A DNA stretch of 64,000 nt from Colwellia sp. C1TZA3 (GCF_007954265.1 NZ_VOLS01000007.1:31880-95879), one strand, 5' to 3'; positions 8,637 to 18,101 are shown, counted from the stretch's first letter. A program made the numbers and translations. Notes: a model not told the origin generated them from the sequence alone.

Positions 8637-8798
8637 ATATCAATTTGATTATTTAAGTGCTCACCTTTTTCATCAGGAAAAATAGATAAATACAAGGCAT
8701 AAAATTTAGTCAGTAGTTATTCACCTTATAGATTTTATAACGCTGTAGTTATTCATTTTAACCTTTAAAAATGAGCAGGTAATTAATCAACTTGGTAT
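8637..8798 (+). repeat. Interspersed repeat family A, degenerate copy A6
   Basis: About 162 bp matching the family A core (AAATACAAGGCATAAAATTT ... AAAATGAGCAGGTAATTAAT) with a decayed left end (ATATCAATTTG). It directly abuts element D. Confidence 0.8.
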
Positions 8799-8950
8799 AA
8801 TAATAGGGCTAAAACCTTAATCATCCAGGCTAAAAGTTAGCTAAGCCATGGTGTGAGCTTTATTTTGCTTATTAGATAAAAAATGGGAACACATGGATTA
8901 ATGTGTTCCCGTTAGAGTAGTTAATTACTGTGCAGTTGATGCACTATACT

Positions 8951-8985
8951 TGATGACTGATGACTGATGACTGATGACTGATGAC
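8951..8985. repeat. Five tandem copies of the heptamer TGATGAC
   Basis: Five perfect 7-bp units end one base before the hflX stop codon. They are non-coding on the hflX strand (just 3' of the gene) and could vary in number by slippage. Confidence 0.9.
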
Positions 8986-10344
8986 TTATGAGTCACCAGT
9001 TGATAAGTCTAACATGCTCTTTTTTAACCTTTCTAAATCAATCGCGTTTGAACGTACCGTAAGCTTAATATGACTGTATTCATATTCCTCTTTAACCACA
9101 CTCATATTTGAACGAATTTCACCAATAATACCCTTAGCGGTATACGGGATAATAATTTCGTCTTCAATCATCTCATCCTGTGCAACGCCAACAATATATT
9201 TATGCAATTTACTGACATCAGCTGGATTACGTGTTGAAGTCATCATAGCATCAGGAAATTCTTCCATCAGCGCCTGTTGTTGCTCAGTGCTCAGTTGATC
9301 TGATTTGTTTAGTACCAACAATTTTTTACTGTCCGCAACACCGACTTCTGCCAATACTTCGTGCACGACATCGAGTTGCGCACGAAACGAAGGATCGGCA
9401 GCATCAACTACATATAACAATAATGATGCATCATGGGCTTCTGCTAAAGTGGAATGAAATGAGGCGACTAAGTCGTGCGGTAATTTTTTAATAAAACCGA
9501 CGGTATCTGACACTAATATTCGCGGTTGAGTGATAGGGAATAAAGCACGAACCGTAGTATCAAGCGTGGCAAAAAGTTTATTTTCACCTTCGACATCACT
9601 ACCGGTAATCGCTCGCATCATTGATGATTTGCCCGCGTTGGTATAGCCCACCAAAGCGACACAAAAAAGCTCAGAACGTTGGCTACGTCGGCCTTTCATT
9701 TCGTCTTGAACACTGACTAACTCGCGCTTGAGTTCAGCAAGTTGGTCACGTACTGCACGACGGTTTAACTCTAATGTAGTTTCGCCAGCGCCTTTACCCA
9801 TTTGACGCTCTTTATCGCCAGTTGATGTTTCACGAAGGCGCGGTGCGACATAATTAAGCCGAGCAATTTCAACTTGTAATTTTGCTGTTTTGGTCCGAGC
9901 ATGGCGACTAAATATTTCAATAATAATGCCAGTACGGTCAAACACCTCTACGCCTAATTGATTCTCGACATTACGTAGCTGAGATGGACTTAAATCACAA
10001 TCAAATACCACCACATCAGCACAGGCAAACGGTAGGTTATCCGATGGGACATCTACAGGGTTAAGGGTAAATTCGGTTTCATCCTCTTCTTCTTCTAAGC
10101 CTTCAACTACGCCCTTGTTACCGGTGAGCTGCGCTATTTCAGCCAGTTTTCCTAAACCGAGTACATTCACTTTTTGGGTTGAATTCAGCTTTTGCGATTG
10201 CGTGCCGACCACTTTAAAGCCTAAGGTAGTGACTAAACGGGCCAGTTCTGCAAGTGACTCGGTTGCTTCATCACCTTTAAACTGTGGTGTGCAAATAGAA
10301 ATAAGTAACGCGTTAGTCAGTGATGCTTTTGCTGTTAGTTGCAT
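8986..10344 (-). CDS. hflX: HflX-family ribosome-associated GTPase
   Basis: A 452-residue GTPase of the HflX group, which binds 50S ribosomal subunits and splits or rescues stalled ribosomes. The N-terminal HflX domain (about 1-180, with GIIIEIFSRHARTKTAKLQVE) precedes a coiled linker containing the family motif TGDKERQMGKGAGETTLE. The G domain has G1 GYTNAGKSS, G3 DTVGFI and G4 NKSD. The G1 loop continues SSMMRAIT where most HflX proteins have STLFN. The C-terminal domain is complete. It is not beside hfq, where hflX usually sits, so it could be a second paralogue. The gene is monocistronic. Confidence 0.92.
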   Translation of the reverse strand: MQLTAKASLTNALLISICTPQFKGDEATESLAELARLVTTLGFKVVGTQSQKLNSTQKVNVLGLGKLAEIAQLTGNKGVVEGLEEEEDETEFTLNPVDVPSDNLPFACADVVVFDCDLSPSQLRNVENQLGVEVFDRTGIIIEIFSRHARTKTAKLQVEIARLNYVAPRLRETSTGDKERQMGKGAGETTLELNRRAVRDQLAELKRELVSVQDEMKGRRSQRSELFCVALVGYTNAGKSSMMRAITGSDVEGENKLFATLDTTVRALFPITQPRILVSDTVGFIKKLPHDLVASFHSTLAEAHDASLLLYVVDAADPSFRAQLDVVHEVLAEVGVADSKKLLVLNKSDQLSTEQQQALMEEFPDAMMTSTRNPADVSKLHKYIVGVAQDEMIEDEIIIPYTAKGIIGEIRSNMSVVKEEYEYSHIKLTVRSNAIDLERLKKSMLDLSTGDS

Positions 10345-10511
10345 AATTATTTATGTTAGTGCACCGGAAGTGCAAACCTAATTTTATATCTAAAGTTATG
10401 TCATCCTACGCTGTTATAGGTAAGCTTTATAGAGCAATTGCAGACTAAATTTTTGTTAGTGAAAAATTGTTGATATATTGAGGTATCAAGTAACTCATTA
10501 AAAAATATTTA
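10345..10511. other. Start of a 1.1-kb gene-free stretch at the edge of the kai island
   Basis: AT-rich region between hflX and the structured/remnant sequences described next. It should contain the hflX promoter (reverse strand). No gene was recognised. Confidence 0.4.
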
Positions 10512-10620
10512 GGCCATCATGCCATAAGGCGAAGGGAAGCAAGAGTTTTATGATGGGTTCTTTTTAGCCGGTTTTACCTTATGAAGACGAGTACGAAGCC
10601 ATTATCAGGCCAACAACCGG
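10512..10620 (+). other. Sequence with two nested/adjacent hairpins, possible structured RNA or boundary
   Basis: CCATCAT (10514-10520) pairs with ATGATGG (10550-10556) and is followed by a T-rich stretch. CCGGTT (10568-10573) pairs with AACCGG (10615-10620). The enclosed sequence is purine-rich (GGCGAAGGGAAGCAAGAG). It matches no riboswitch I know. Confidence 0.3.
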
Positions 10621-10828
10621 TTGATCAGTCGTTAATGCTATTATAAATCATATAGTTATAGGTTTTGGTTGTTGAGGTTTTTAGTTGATTTTGAGCTGAT
10701 TGCAAGCAAAGTGAGCTATTTTATGATCGAATAAAACGCTTTATGCTTAGCAGTGTTTTTATTAAAAATAATTAAGCAATAAAGTCTGTTACTTTCTTTT
10801 TGCTCATTTATATGCAGGTATCGAGCGA

Positions 10829-10983
10829 TTAACCTTTTAAACTTTGCTTTGGTGAAAATATTTCAACTCGATTTCGACCTTTATCTTTTGCCTTATAAAG
10901 TGCTTGATCAGCATTATTAGTCAGTTGTTCGATGTTTAATTCATTATTATTGTAATAATGAATTAAACTATTCCACCACTTTT
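10829..10983 (-). pseudogene. C-terminal remnant of a GGDEF-domain gene
   Basis: Read on the reverse strand, about 50 codons end in a normal stop and include ADQALYKAKDKGRNRVEIF. This is the unmistakable last helix and strand of a diguanylate cyclase (GGDEF) domain. Upstream the frame is broken by stops and no GGDEF motif or start codon remains, so most of the gene has been lost. It lies at the edge of an island rich in c-di-GMP and two-component genes. Confidence 0.8.
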
Positions 10984-11356
10984 ATGTTTACCATCTTAAG
11001 AATAGCTAACAACTAGATCTCACTTTCCTCCGAAAATTACCGACCTGTCAACAAATCTTTGGTCAATCTTATTTCGCTAGCACATGCTCAGAAGTCATCA
11101 AGAAAGGCCAATATCTCGAATATAAAAATCACTTTAACCCGATCATATATACTTTTGACCATATTTTTTAAGTGGTCGTTCAGTACCTATTAGCTTCTGT
11201 GGTCAAGGACTTTTTTTTGTATAAGTATGATAGTTTTATGATGAATAATAAAACAGGTATTTGAAAAACATCACTTAAATAAGCACAGTAAAGTATTAGT
11301 CACAATTAATGGTGACTTTTAATTAGATAAAAATTTTATTGCTATATGAAATATCT
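10984..11356. other. AT-rich spacer, no gene seen
   Basis: Region between the GGDEF remnant and the kai-operon promoter. It may include decayed upstream parts of the GGDEF gene, but nothing readable remains. Confidence 0.4.
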
Positions 11357-11407
11357 TATTACATTATGGAACAATATATTACATTATGTAATGTGTTGTT
11401 ATATAAA
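11357..11407 (+). promoter_or_regulatory. Putative promoter and double operator of the kai operon
   Basis: TATTACATTATG occurs twice, at 11357-11368 and 11377-11388, exactly 20 bases (about two helical turns) apart. The second copy sits in the perfect odd palindrome ATTACATTATGTAAT (11378-11392). The same region offers a -35 TTACAT (11379-11384) and a -10 TATAAA (11402-11407) with a 17-base spacer, so a bound protein would cover the promoter. Binding protein unknown. Confidence 0.45.
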
Positions 11408-11465
11408 TGCAAAGTGATTTTAAATCAATTCTTTACCAGTCTGTCGAATGACTCATGGAAATTTT

Positions 11466-11621
11466 ATGAACCTAATACTATTAGAATCACCTAGCAGCAG
11501 TAAAACGTTTGAGCTTCAAGCTAGTGGTTTTGGCAGCTTAATGTTGACGGCAGAATTCGAAATATATTCCCCATCGCTTATGCCCACTTTTTATGGAGTA
11601 ATTATGGTTATTTCATCATGA
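11466..11621 (+). CDS. 51-codon small ORF coupled to the hybrid kinase gene
   Basis: An ATG-started ORF of 51 codons (MNLILLESPSSSK ... VIMVISS) whose TGA stop overlaps the ATG of the histidine kinase as ATGA. This is the same coupling used by several other genes of this operon. The ribosome site is weak (TGGAA). I do not recognise the peptide; its last ~15 residues are hydrophobic. It could be a real small protein, a leader that sets translation of the kinase, or the 3' remnant of a lost gene. Confidence 0.4.
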   Translation: MNLILLESPSSSKTFELQASGFGSLMLTAEFEIYSPSLMPTFYGVIMVISS

Positions 11622-14600
11622 GCAAGGTAAAGTCATCTGCTGCAAATTTTCGGTCACAAATAAACAATAATGCCTACACACGTAGTTTGATTGAAGCTAG
11701 CCTCGACCCACTGGTTATGATTAGCCCAGACGGCAAGATCACTGACGTCAACGAAGCCACTATCAAAGTTACTGGTGTGGGGCGCGATGATCTCATTGGT
11801 ACTGATTTTTCCAGTTACTTTACTGAATCCGAGCAGGCGCGCGAAGGTTACCAGCAGGTGTTTGCTAAAGGTTTTGTTACTGATTACCCACTGACCATCC
11901 GCCACCAAGATGGCTATCTGGTCGATGTACTCTACAACGCCTCAGTGTATAAAGATGTCAATGGTGAGGTGCTAGGTGTGTTTGCTGCTGCTCGCGATGT
12001 CACTGAATCAAGACGCGTCGCACACGATTTTGAAGAAACCAAAAATCTGCTTGACAATATTCTGCAGAGTTCTAGTAAATATTCTATTATTGGAAAGGAT
12101 CTTAATCATCATGTCCTATCGTGGAACGAAGGCGCAGTGCGTAACTATGGCTACAGCGCTGACGAAGTCCTCGGTAAGAACTCAGAAATTCTTCACGTTC
12201 AAGAAGACATTGAATCAGGTGTTGTTAAAAAACTGCTGAAAACTGCTTACGACAAAGGTATGGCTGAAGGTGAGTTTTTACGTATTCGCAAAGATGGTAG
12301 CCAATTTGTTGCAAATGTCGTCGTCACACGGCGCAATGATATCGCAGGTAAGCCGGTTGGCTATCTGCTGATGAGTAATGATATTACAGAGAAAAAGCTT
12401 GCCGAAGAGCATGCCCGTGCTTCATCTCAGTACGCCCGTAGCCTAATCGAGGCTAGCCTCGACCCCTTAGTCACCATTAGCCCCAACGGCAAGATCACCG
12501 ATGTCAACGAAGCGACCGCTAAAGTCACCGGCGTAGCGCGCGATGATCTCATTGGCACCGATTTTTCTAATTACTTTACCCAGCCCGACCAGGCCCAGGA
12601 AGGTTACTTACAAGTGTTCGCCCAAGGCTTCGTGACTGATTACCCGCTGACCATCCGCAATAAGGATGGCCGTCTGGTCGATGTGCTCTACAACGCCTCG
12701 GTGTATAAAGATATCAATGGTGAGGTGCTTGGTGTTTTTGCCGCTGCCCGCGATGTTACTGAGCAGAAGCAAACATCTCAATACGCCCGCAGTCTAATCG
12801 AGGCAAGTCTCGACCCTTTAGTCACCATTAGCCCAGAAGGCAAAATTACCGACGTGAACGAAGCGACCGCCAAAGTTACCGGCGTAGCGCGCGATGAGCT
12901 CATTGGCACCGATTTTTCCAATTACTTTACTGAGCCCGATCAGGCCCGTGAAGGTTATCAGCAAGTGTTCGCCAAGGGCTTTGTTACTGATTACCCGCTA
13001 ACTATTCGCCACAAAGACAGTCGTCTCATCGACGTACTCTACAACGCCTCGGTCTATAAAGATGTTAATGGCGAGGTGCTAGGTGTGTTTGCCTCCGCGC
13101 GTGATGTTACCGAGCAGAAGCAAACCTCTCAATACGCCCGTAGTCTAATCGAGGCAAGTCTCGACCCCTTGGTCACCATTAGCCCAGCAGGTAAAATTAC
13201 CGACGTTAACGAAGCGACCGCGAAAGTTACTGGCGTAGAGCGTGATGAGCTCATTGGCACCGATTTTTCCAATTACTTTACCCAGCCTGATCAGGCCCGT
13301 GAAGGTTACCAGCAAGTGTTCGCCAACGGCTTTGTTACTGATTATCCACTGACTATTCGCCACAAAGACAACAGACTTATTGACGTACTCTATAACGCCT
13401 CGGTCTATAAAGATGTTAATGGCGAGGTGCTAGGTGTCTTTGCCTCTGCGCGTGATGTTACCGAGCAGAAGCAAACCTCTCAATACGCCCGTAGTCTGAT
13501 CGAGGCTAGCCTCGATCCCTTGGTCACCATTAGCCCCGCAGGTAAAATCACCGACGTCAATGAAGCCACTGCCAAAGTTACCGGTGTGGAGCGCGATGAT
13601 CTCATTGGTACCGACTTTTCCAATTACTTCACTGAACCCGACCAGGCTCGTGAAGGTTACTTACAAGTGTTCGCTAAAGGCTTTGTTACCGATTACCCAC
13701 TAACTATTCGCCACCAAGATGGCCGCCTGGTCGATGTGCTCTACAACGCCTCAGTTTATAAAGATGTCAATGGCGAAGTGCTCGGTGTCTTTGCCTCCGC
13801 ACGCGATGTCACCGAGCAGAAGCATGCTTCACAATATGCTCGTAGTTTAATTGAAGCTAGCCTAGATCCCTTAGTTACCATTAGCCCCGAAGGCAAGATT
13901 ACCGATGTCAACGAAGCCACCGCTAAGGTCACCGGCCTAGAACGTGATGATCTCATTGGCACTGATTTTTCCAATTACTTTACACAGCCTGATCAGGCAC
14001 GCGAAGGTTACCAGCAGGTGTTTGCTAAAGGCTTCGTTACCGACTATCCACTGACTATTCGTCATCAAGATGGCCATTTGGTTGATGTGCTTTATAACGC
14101 CTCAGTCTATAAAGATGCTAATGGCAAGGTGCTAGGCGTTTTCGCCTCCGCGCGCGATGTCACCGAGCAGAAGCAAACCTCTCAATACGCTCGTAGTCTG
14201 ATCGAGGCTAGCCTCGATCCTTTAGTCACGATTAGCCCCGAAGGTAAAATCACTGACGTCAACGAAGCAACGGCTAAGGTTACCGGCCTAGAGCGTGATG
14301 ACCTAATCGGTACCGATTTCTCCAATTATTTTACCGAACAGGACCAGGCCCGAGAAGGTTACCAGAAGGTCTTTGCCCAAGGCTTTGTTACCGACTACCC
14401 GTTGACTATTCATCATAAAGATGGTCGTTTGATTGATGTGCTTTATAACGCTTCGGTCTATAAAGATGTTAATGGCGAGGTGCTTGGTGTGTTCGCCTCT
14501 GCGCGTGATGTCACTGAGCAAAAACAGGCTTCACAATACGCCCGCAGCCTAATCGAGGCTAGCCTTGACCCCTTGGTCACCATTAGCCCAGAAGGTAAAA

Positions 14601-17600
14601 TCACTGACGTCAATGAAGCGACTGCCAAGGTTACCGGCCTAGAACGCGATGACCTTATTGGTACTGATTTTTCTAATTACTTTACCCAGCCTGACCAAGC
14701 CCAGAAAGGCTACCAACAGGTATTCGCCCAAGGCTTTGTTACCGATTATCCGCTGACTATTCGCCACAAAGAGGGTCGTCTAGTTGACGTGCTATACAAC
14801 GCCTCAGTGTATAAAGATGTTAATGGTAAGGTGCTGGGGGTGTTCGCCTCTGCGCGTGATGTCACCGAGCAAAAGCAAACCTCTCAATACGCCCGTAGTT
14901 TAATCGAGGCAAGTTTAGATCCCTTGGTCACCATCAGCCCAGAAGGCAAGATCACTGACGTTAACGAAGCCACCGCCAAAGTTACCGGCGTGGAGCGTGA
15001 TGATCTTATCGGTACCGATTTCTCTAATTACTTTACCCAGCCCGAACAGGCCCGTGAAGGTTATCAGCAGGTTTTTGCCAAAGGCTTTGTTACCGATTAC
15101 TCACTCACTATTCGCCACAAAGATGGCCATCTGGTCGAGGTACTTTATAACGCCTCGGTTTATAAAGATGCCAATGGCAACGTGCTCGGCGTATTCGCTG
15201 CTGCGCGTGACGTTACCGAACAAAAGCAAGCTGAGGCCGAAATTGTCGAGCAATCGAAAATTCTCGAACGCCAAAACTGGATTGGCGAAGGTCAGCGCAT
15301 GCTGAGTGAGCGTATGCAGGGTGAACAAAATGTTGGCAAACTGTCGAATGATATCATTACCTGTCTTGCCGAACGGATCGGTGCACAAGTCGGTGCGCTG
15401 TTTCTGCTTAAGGACAATTCGCTGAAATTGAGTGGACGATTTGCTTATCGCAGTCACCCTGGCGTGCCAGATAATTTTTCCCTCGGCGAAGGTCTGGTAG
15501 GCCAAGCAGCGGCGGGAGGCAAAGCTATGGTGATGAACGATATACCCGATGATTATCTGTTGGTTGGTTCGTCTTTGGGTCAGATTGTGCCTAAAAGTGT
15601 CTTGGCAATGCCGATATTCTTTGAAGACCAAGTAGAGAGTGTCATTGAACTGGCTTCGATGGTGCCCTTGTCAGATCTGCATAAAGAATTTCTCAACAGT
15701 ACCGCACTGGGCATAGGTATTGCACTGCAGACCGCCCGTTCTAGACAACGACAAAAGGAATTGCTACTGGAAACACAGCGCCAGTCGGATGAACTGCAAC
15801 AACAACAAAGAGAACTGAAAGTCGCCAACGAAGAACTCGTCGAGCAATCACGACTGGTCAGATTATCTGAAGAAAAACTCAAGAGCCAGCAAGAGGAGCT
15901 ACAGGTCACCAATGAAGAGTTGGAAGAGAAAAACGAACTATTGCAGCGCCAAAAGCAAGAGGTTGAGCGCGCCCGTAAAGGTGTAGAAGACAAAGCAACA
16001 GAGCTGGCTTTGGCCAGTAAGTACAAATCTGAATTCCTTGCCAATATGTCACATGAACTGCGTACGCCACTCAACAGCCTGCTGCTGCTAGCGCAGGGAT
16101 TAGAGCGAAATAAAGAAGGAAACCTGACCGAAGAGCAAGTGCAATCTGCCCAGATAATCCATGGCAGCGGTGGTGATCTATTAACCTTGATCAACGATAT
16201 CCTTGACCTGTCAAAGATAGAGGCTGGCAAGATGAGCTTGTCTCCTAGTACGGTTCGCGTGGAAGAACTCGCGTCAAGAGTCCGCTCTTCTTTCGAACAT
16301 ATGGCTATCGACAAAGGCCTGAGCCTAGCACTGATAATAGAAAAGCATACTCCGGTGGAGATTTTCAGCGATCGTACACGCGTCGAACAGGTGATCCGTA
16401 ACCTGATGTCGAATGCCCTCAAGTTCACTGAACGCGGTAGTGTGGAGATTAGTTTTGGTCAACCTTCAGCCGACACCGATCTATCAAGCAGCGGCCTTGA
16501 TCCTGAACGTTGTATTGCCATCGCGGTGAAAGACACCGGTATTGGCATCGAGCTCAAGCAACAGATGGTTATTTTTCAAGCCTTCCAGCAAGCTGACGGG
16601 TCTACCGCTAGGCAATATGGCGGCACAGGCTTAGGCTTGTCTATTTCGCGTGAACTGGCCAAACTGCTCGGTGGTGAAATTCAACTGGCAAGTGAACTAG
16701 GTCAAGGTTCTATATTTACGCTCTATTTACCTTTAGCCGTGGAGGCAACGCAAGACGATCCAAATACTGACATCAAAGAGATTGAAATCCAGCGTACTGA
16801 AATTGAGAGTGTCGCAAGTAACATCAAACGTCAGAAAATTCGACACAGCAAAGCTCAGCCAACCAGTTTGGTTGCTAACAAAGACCAGCATATTCACGGC
16901 TCAGAAAAAGTTATGCTTATTATTGAGGACGACCCAATATTTGCGAAAATTCTTTATCAAAAATGCCAAGATCAAGGCTTCAGAACGCTAGTAGCACTAA
17001 CTGGTGAATCTGGCTTGGAAATAGCAAGTTCACATCAGCCAAACGCCATTATTCTCGACATTAAGCTGCCCGGTATTGATGGCTGGAGTGTGCTGGAAAA
17101 TTTGAAAGGTGACATTAATACTCGTCATATCCCCGTGCACATTGTTTCAGCCGAGGAAGCCGAAATGAAATCACGTGTCAAAGGTGCGATCGGCTATGCC
17201 GCTAAGCCGCTTAAACAGGACGATGTTGACTTACTATTTAGTAAATTAAACAAAATTTATACCAACACCAGAAAGCGCGTGTTAGTGGTTGAAGACGACG
17301 CAGATGTATTGCAACAAACTATTGCACTAATCGCCTGTGACGACATTGACGTAGATGCGACCAGCACCGGCGCTGAAACTCTGCAAGCCTTGCGTAACCA
17401 GCATTATGATTGCATGGTACTAGATTTCAAACTGCCAGATATGGATGGTGATGCCATAGTAAAAATACTGGCAGCAGAGGGCATAAAGCTACCTCCGATC
17501 ATAGTGTCGACGGCTCGCGACTTAACAAGTGCTGAAGAAGAAACGCTACGCCTGCACGCGCATAGCATCATTGTAAAAGACGTTCGATCTCATGAACGCT

Positions 17601-18073
17601 TACTTGATGAGGTGTCACTGTTTCTGCATCGGGTGGTGGACGACATGCCAGTGGCTAAACGCAAAATAATCCAGCGCCTAAATGATACTGACGAACTGTT
17701 GCGCGACAAAAAAATACTCATCGTCGATGACGATATGCGTACCACCTTTGCGATGTCACGTTTACTCAGTGAACGCGGCATGAAGCCGATTAAGGCTGAG
17801 AACGGCAAACGGGCTCTGCAATTGTTGGCGGAACAACCTGACGTCGAACTGGTGCTGATGGACATTATGATGCCTGTGATGGATGGCTACACCACCATGG
17901 CGCGAATTCGCAGTCAGGAGCAATTTCTCAAACTACCCATTATCGCGCTTACCGCTAAGGCCATGCCCGAGGATCGAAAAAAATGCATAGTGGCCGGTGC
18001 CAGCGATTATTTACCAAAACCTGTGGATGCTGAAAAGTTGATGTCGATGATGCGTGTATGGTTGTATCGATGA
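11618..18073 (+). CDS. Giant hybrid sensor histidine kinase: ten PAS, GAF, HisKA, HATPase, three REC
   Basis: A 2151-residue cytoplasmic kinase with no membrane segment. A first PAS (about 19-130) and a divergent PAS (about 140-260) precede eight more PAS copies in tandem (about 271-1206, 117 residues each), nearly identical to the first. A GAF domain follows (about 1235-1370), then a Gln/Glu-rich coiled coil (about 1375-1465). The HisKA phosphosite is His1479 in SHELRTP, and the ATPase has NALKF, DTGIGI and GGTGLGLSI boxes. Three receiver domains end it, with likely phospho-Asp at 1814, 1936 and 2082. It starts an overlapping gene series with CheR, CheB, a response regulator, KaiB, KaiC and a GGDEF-EAL protein, so it probably feeds the Kai/c-di-GMP outputs. 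GC content is visibly higher than in the flanking genes, suggesting transfer. Signal unknown. Confidence 0.95.
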   Translation: MSKVKSSAANFRSQINNNAYTRSLIEASLDPLVMISPDGKITDVNEATIKVTGVGRDDLIGTDFSSYFTESEQAREGYQQVFAKGFVTDYPLTIRHQDGYLVDVLYNASVYKDVNGEVLGVFAAARDVTESRRVAHDFEETKNLLDNILQSSSKYSIIGKDLNHHVLSWNEGAVRNYGYSADEVLGKNSEILHVQEDIESGVVKKLLKTAYDKGMAEGEFLRIRKDGSQFVANVVVTRRNDIAGKPVGYLLMSNDITEKKLAEEHARASSQYARSLIEASLDPLVTISPNGKITDVNEATAKVTGVARDDLIGTDFSNYFTQPDQAQEGYLQVFAQGFVTDYPLTIRNKDGRLVDVLYNASVYKDINGEVLGVFAAARDVTEQKQTSQYARSLIEASLDPLVTISPEGKITDVNEATAKVTGVARDELIGTDFSNYFTEPDQAREGYQQVFAKGFVTDYPLTIRHKDSRLIDVLYNASVYKDVNGEVLGVFASARDVTEQKQTSQYARSLIEASLDPLVTISPAGKITDVNEATAKVTGVERDELIGTDFSNYFTQPDQAREGYQQVFANGFVTDYPLTIRHKDNRLIDVLYNASVYKDVNGEVLGVFASARDVTEQKQTSQYARSLIEASLDPLVTISPAGKITDVNEATAKVTGVERDDLIGTDFSNYFTEPDQAREGYLQVFAKGFVTDYPLTIRHQDGRLVDVLYNASVYKDVNGEVLGVFASARDVTEQKHASQYARSLIEASLDPLVTISPEGKITDVNEATAKVTGLERDDLIGTDFSNYFTQPDQAREGYQQVFAKGFVTDYPLTIRHQDGHLVDVLYNASVYKDANGKVLGVFASARDVTEQKQTSQYARSLIEASLDPLVTISPEGKITDVNEATAKVTGLERDDLIGTDFSNYFTEQDQAREGYQKVFAQGFVTDYPLTIHHKDGRLIDVLYNASVYKDVNGEVLGVFASARDVTEQKQASQYARSLIEASLDPLVTISPEGKITDVNEATAKVTGLERDDLIGTDFSNYFTQPDQAQKGYQQVFAQGFVTDYPLTIRHKEGRLVDVLYNASVYKDVNGKVLGVFASARDVTEQKQTSQYARSLIEASLDPLVTISPEGKITDVNEATAKVTGVERDDLIGTDFSNYFTQPEQAREGYQQVFAKGFVTDYSLTIRHKDGHLVEVLYNASVYKDANGNVLGVFAAARDVTEQKQAEAEIVEQSKILERQNWIGEGQRMLSERMQGEQNVGKLSNDIITCLAERIGAQVGALFLLKDNSLKLSGRFAYRSHPGVPDNFSLGEGLVGQAAAGGKAMVMNDIPDDYLLVGSSLGQIVPKSVLAMPIFFEDQVESVIELASMVPLSDLHKEFLNSTALGIGIALQTARSRQRQKELLLETQRQSDELQQQQRELKVANEELVEQSRLVRLSEEKLKSQQEELQVTNEELEEKNELLQRQKQEVERARKGVEDKATELALASKYKSEFLANMSHELRTPLNSLLLLAQGLERNKEGNLTEEQVQSAQIIHGSGGDLLTLINDILDLSKIEAGKMSLSPSTVRVEELASRVRSSFEHMAIDKGLSLALIIEKHTPVEIFSDRTRVEQVIRNLMSNALKFTERGSVEISFGQPSADTDLSSSGLDPERCIAIAVKDTGIGIELKQQMVIFQAFQQADGSTARQYGGTGLGLSISRELAKLLGGEIQLASELGQGSIFTLYLPLAVEATQDDPNTDIKEIEIQRTEIESVASNIKRQKIRHSKAQPTSLVANKDQHIHGSEKVMLIIEDDPIFAKILYQKCQDQGFRTLVALTGESGLEIASSHQPNAIILDIKLPGIDGWSVLENLKGDINTRHIPVHIVSAEEAEMKSRVKGAIGYAAKPLKQDDVDLLFSKLNKIYTNTRKRVLVVEDDADVLQQTIALIACDDIDVDATSTGAETLQALRNQHYDCMVLDFKLPDMDGDAIVKILAAEGIKLPPIIVSTARDLTSAEEETLRLHAHSIIVKDVRSHERLLDEVSLFLHRVVDDMPVAKRKIIQRLNDTDELLRDKKILIVDDDMRTTFAMSRLLSERGMKPIKAENGKRALQLLAEQPDVELVLMDIMMPVMDGYTTMARIRSQEQFLKLPIIALTAKAMPEDRKKCIVAGASDYLPKPVDAEKLMSMMRVWLYR
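12428..15235 (+). repeat. Eight in-frame tandem 351-bp PAS-domain repeats
   Basis: Units begin at 12428, 12779, 13130, 13481, 13832, 14183, 14534 and 14885, each 351 bp (117 codons) and starting QYARSLIEASLDPLV. A ninth related unit at 11672 is separated by a divergent PAS. DNA identity between units is very high, although many third positions differ. This points to recent amplification with some drift or gene conversion. Confidence 0.97.
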
Positions 18074-18101
18074 ATACTATTAATCTTAAGCGAGCTATAT
18101 A

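Noticed and set aside
10512..10620. c-di-GMP (GEMM) riboswitch
   Set aside because: The conserved GEMM core and tetraloop receptor strings are missing, although the position near c-di-GMP genes was tempting.
12428..15235. Regular direct repeats as a possible CRISPR or satellite array
   Set aside because: The 351-bp units are in frame and encode PAS domains; there are no short repeats with unique spacers.
15580..16428. Reverse-strand 282-codon ORF under the kinase gene
   Set aside because: It is a Ser-rich shadow of the coiled-coil/HisKA coding strand, with no domain or ribosome site.
16782..16991. Extra ORF inside the kinase receiver region
   Set aside because: Out-of-frame shadow of the kinase; codon use is poor.
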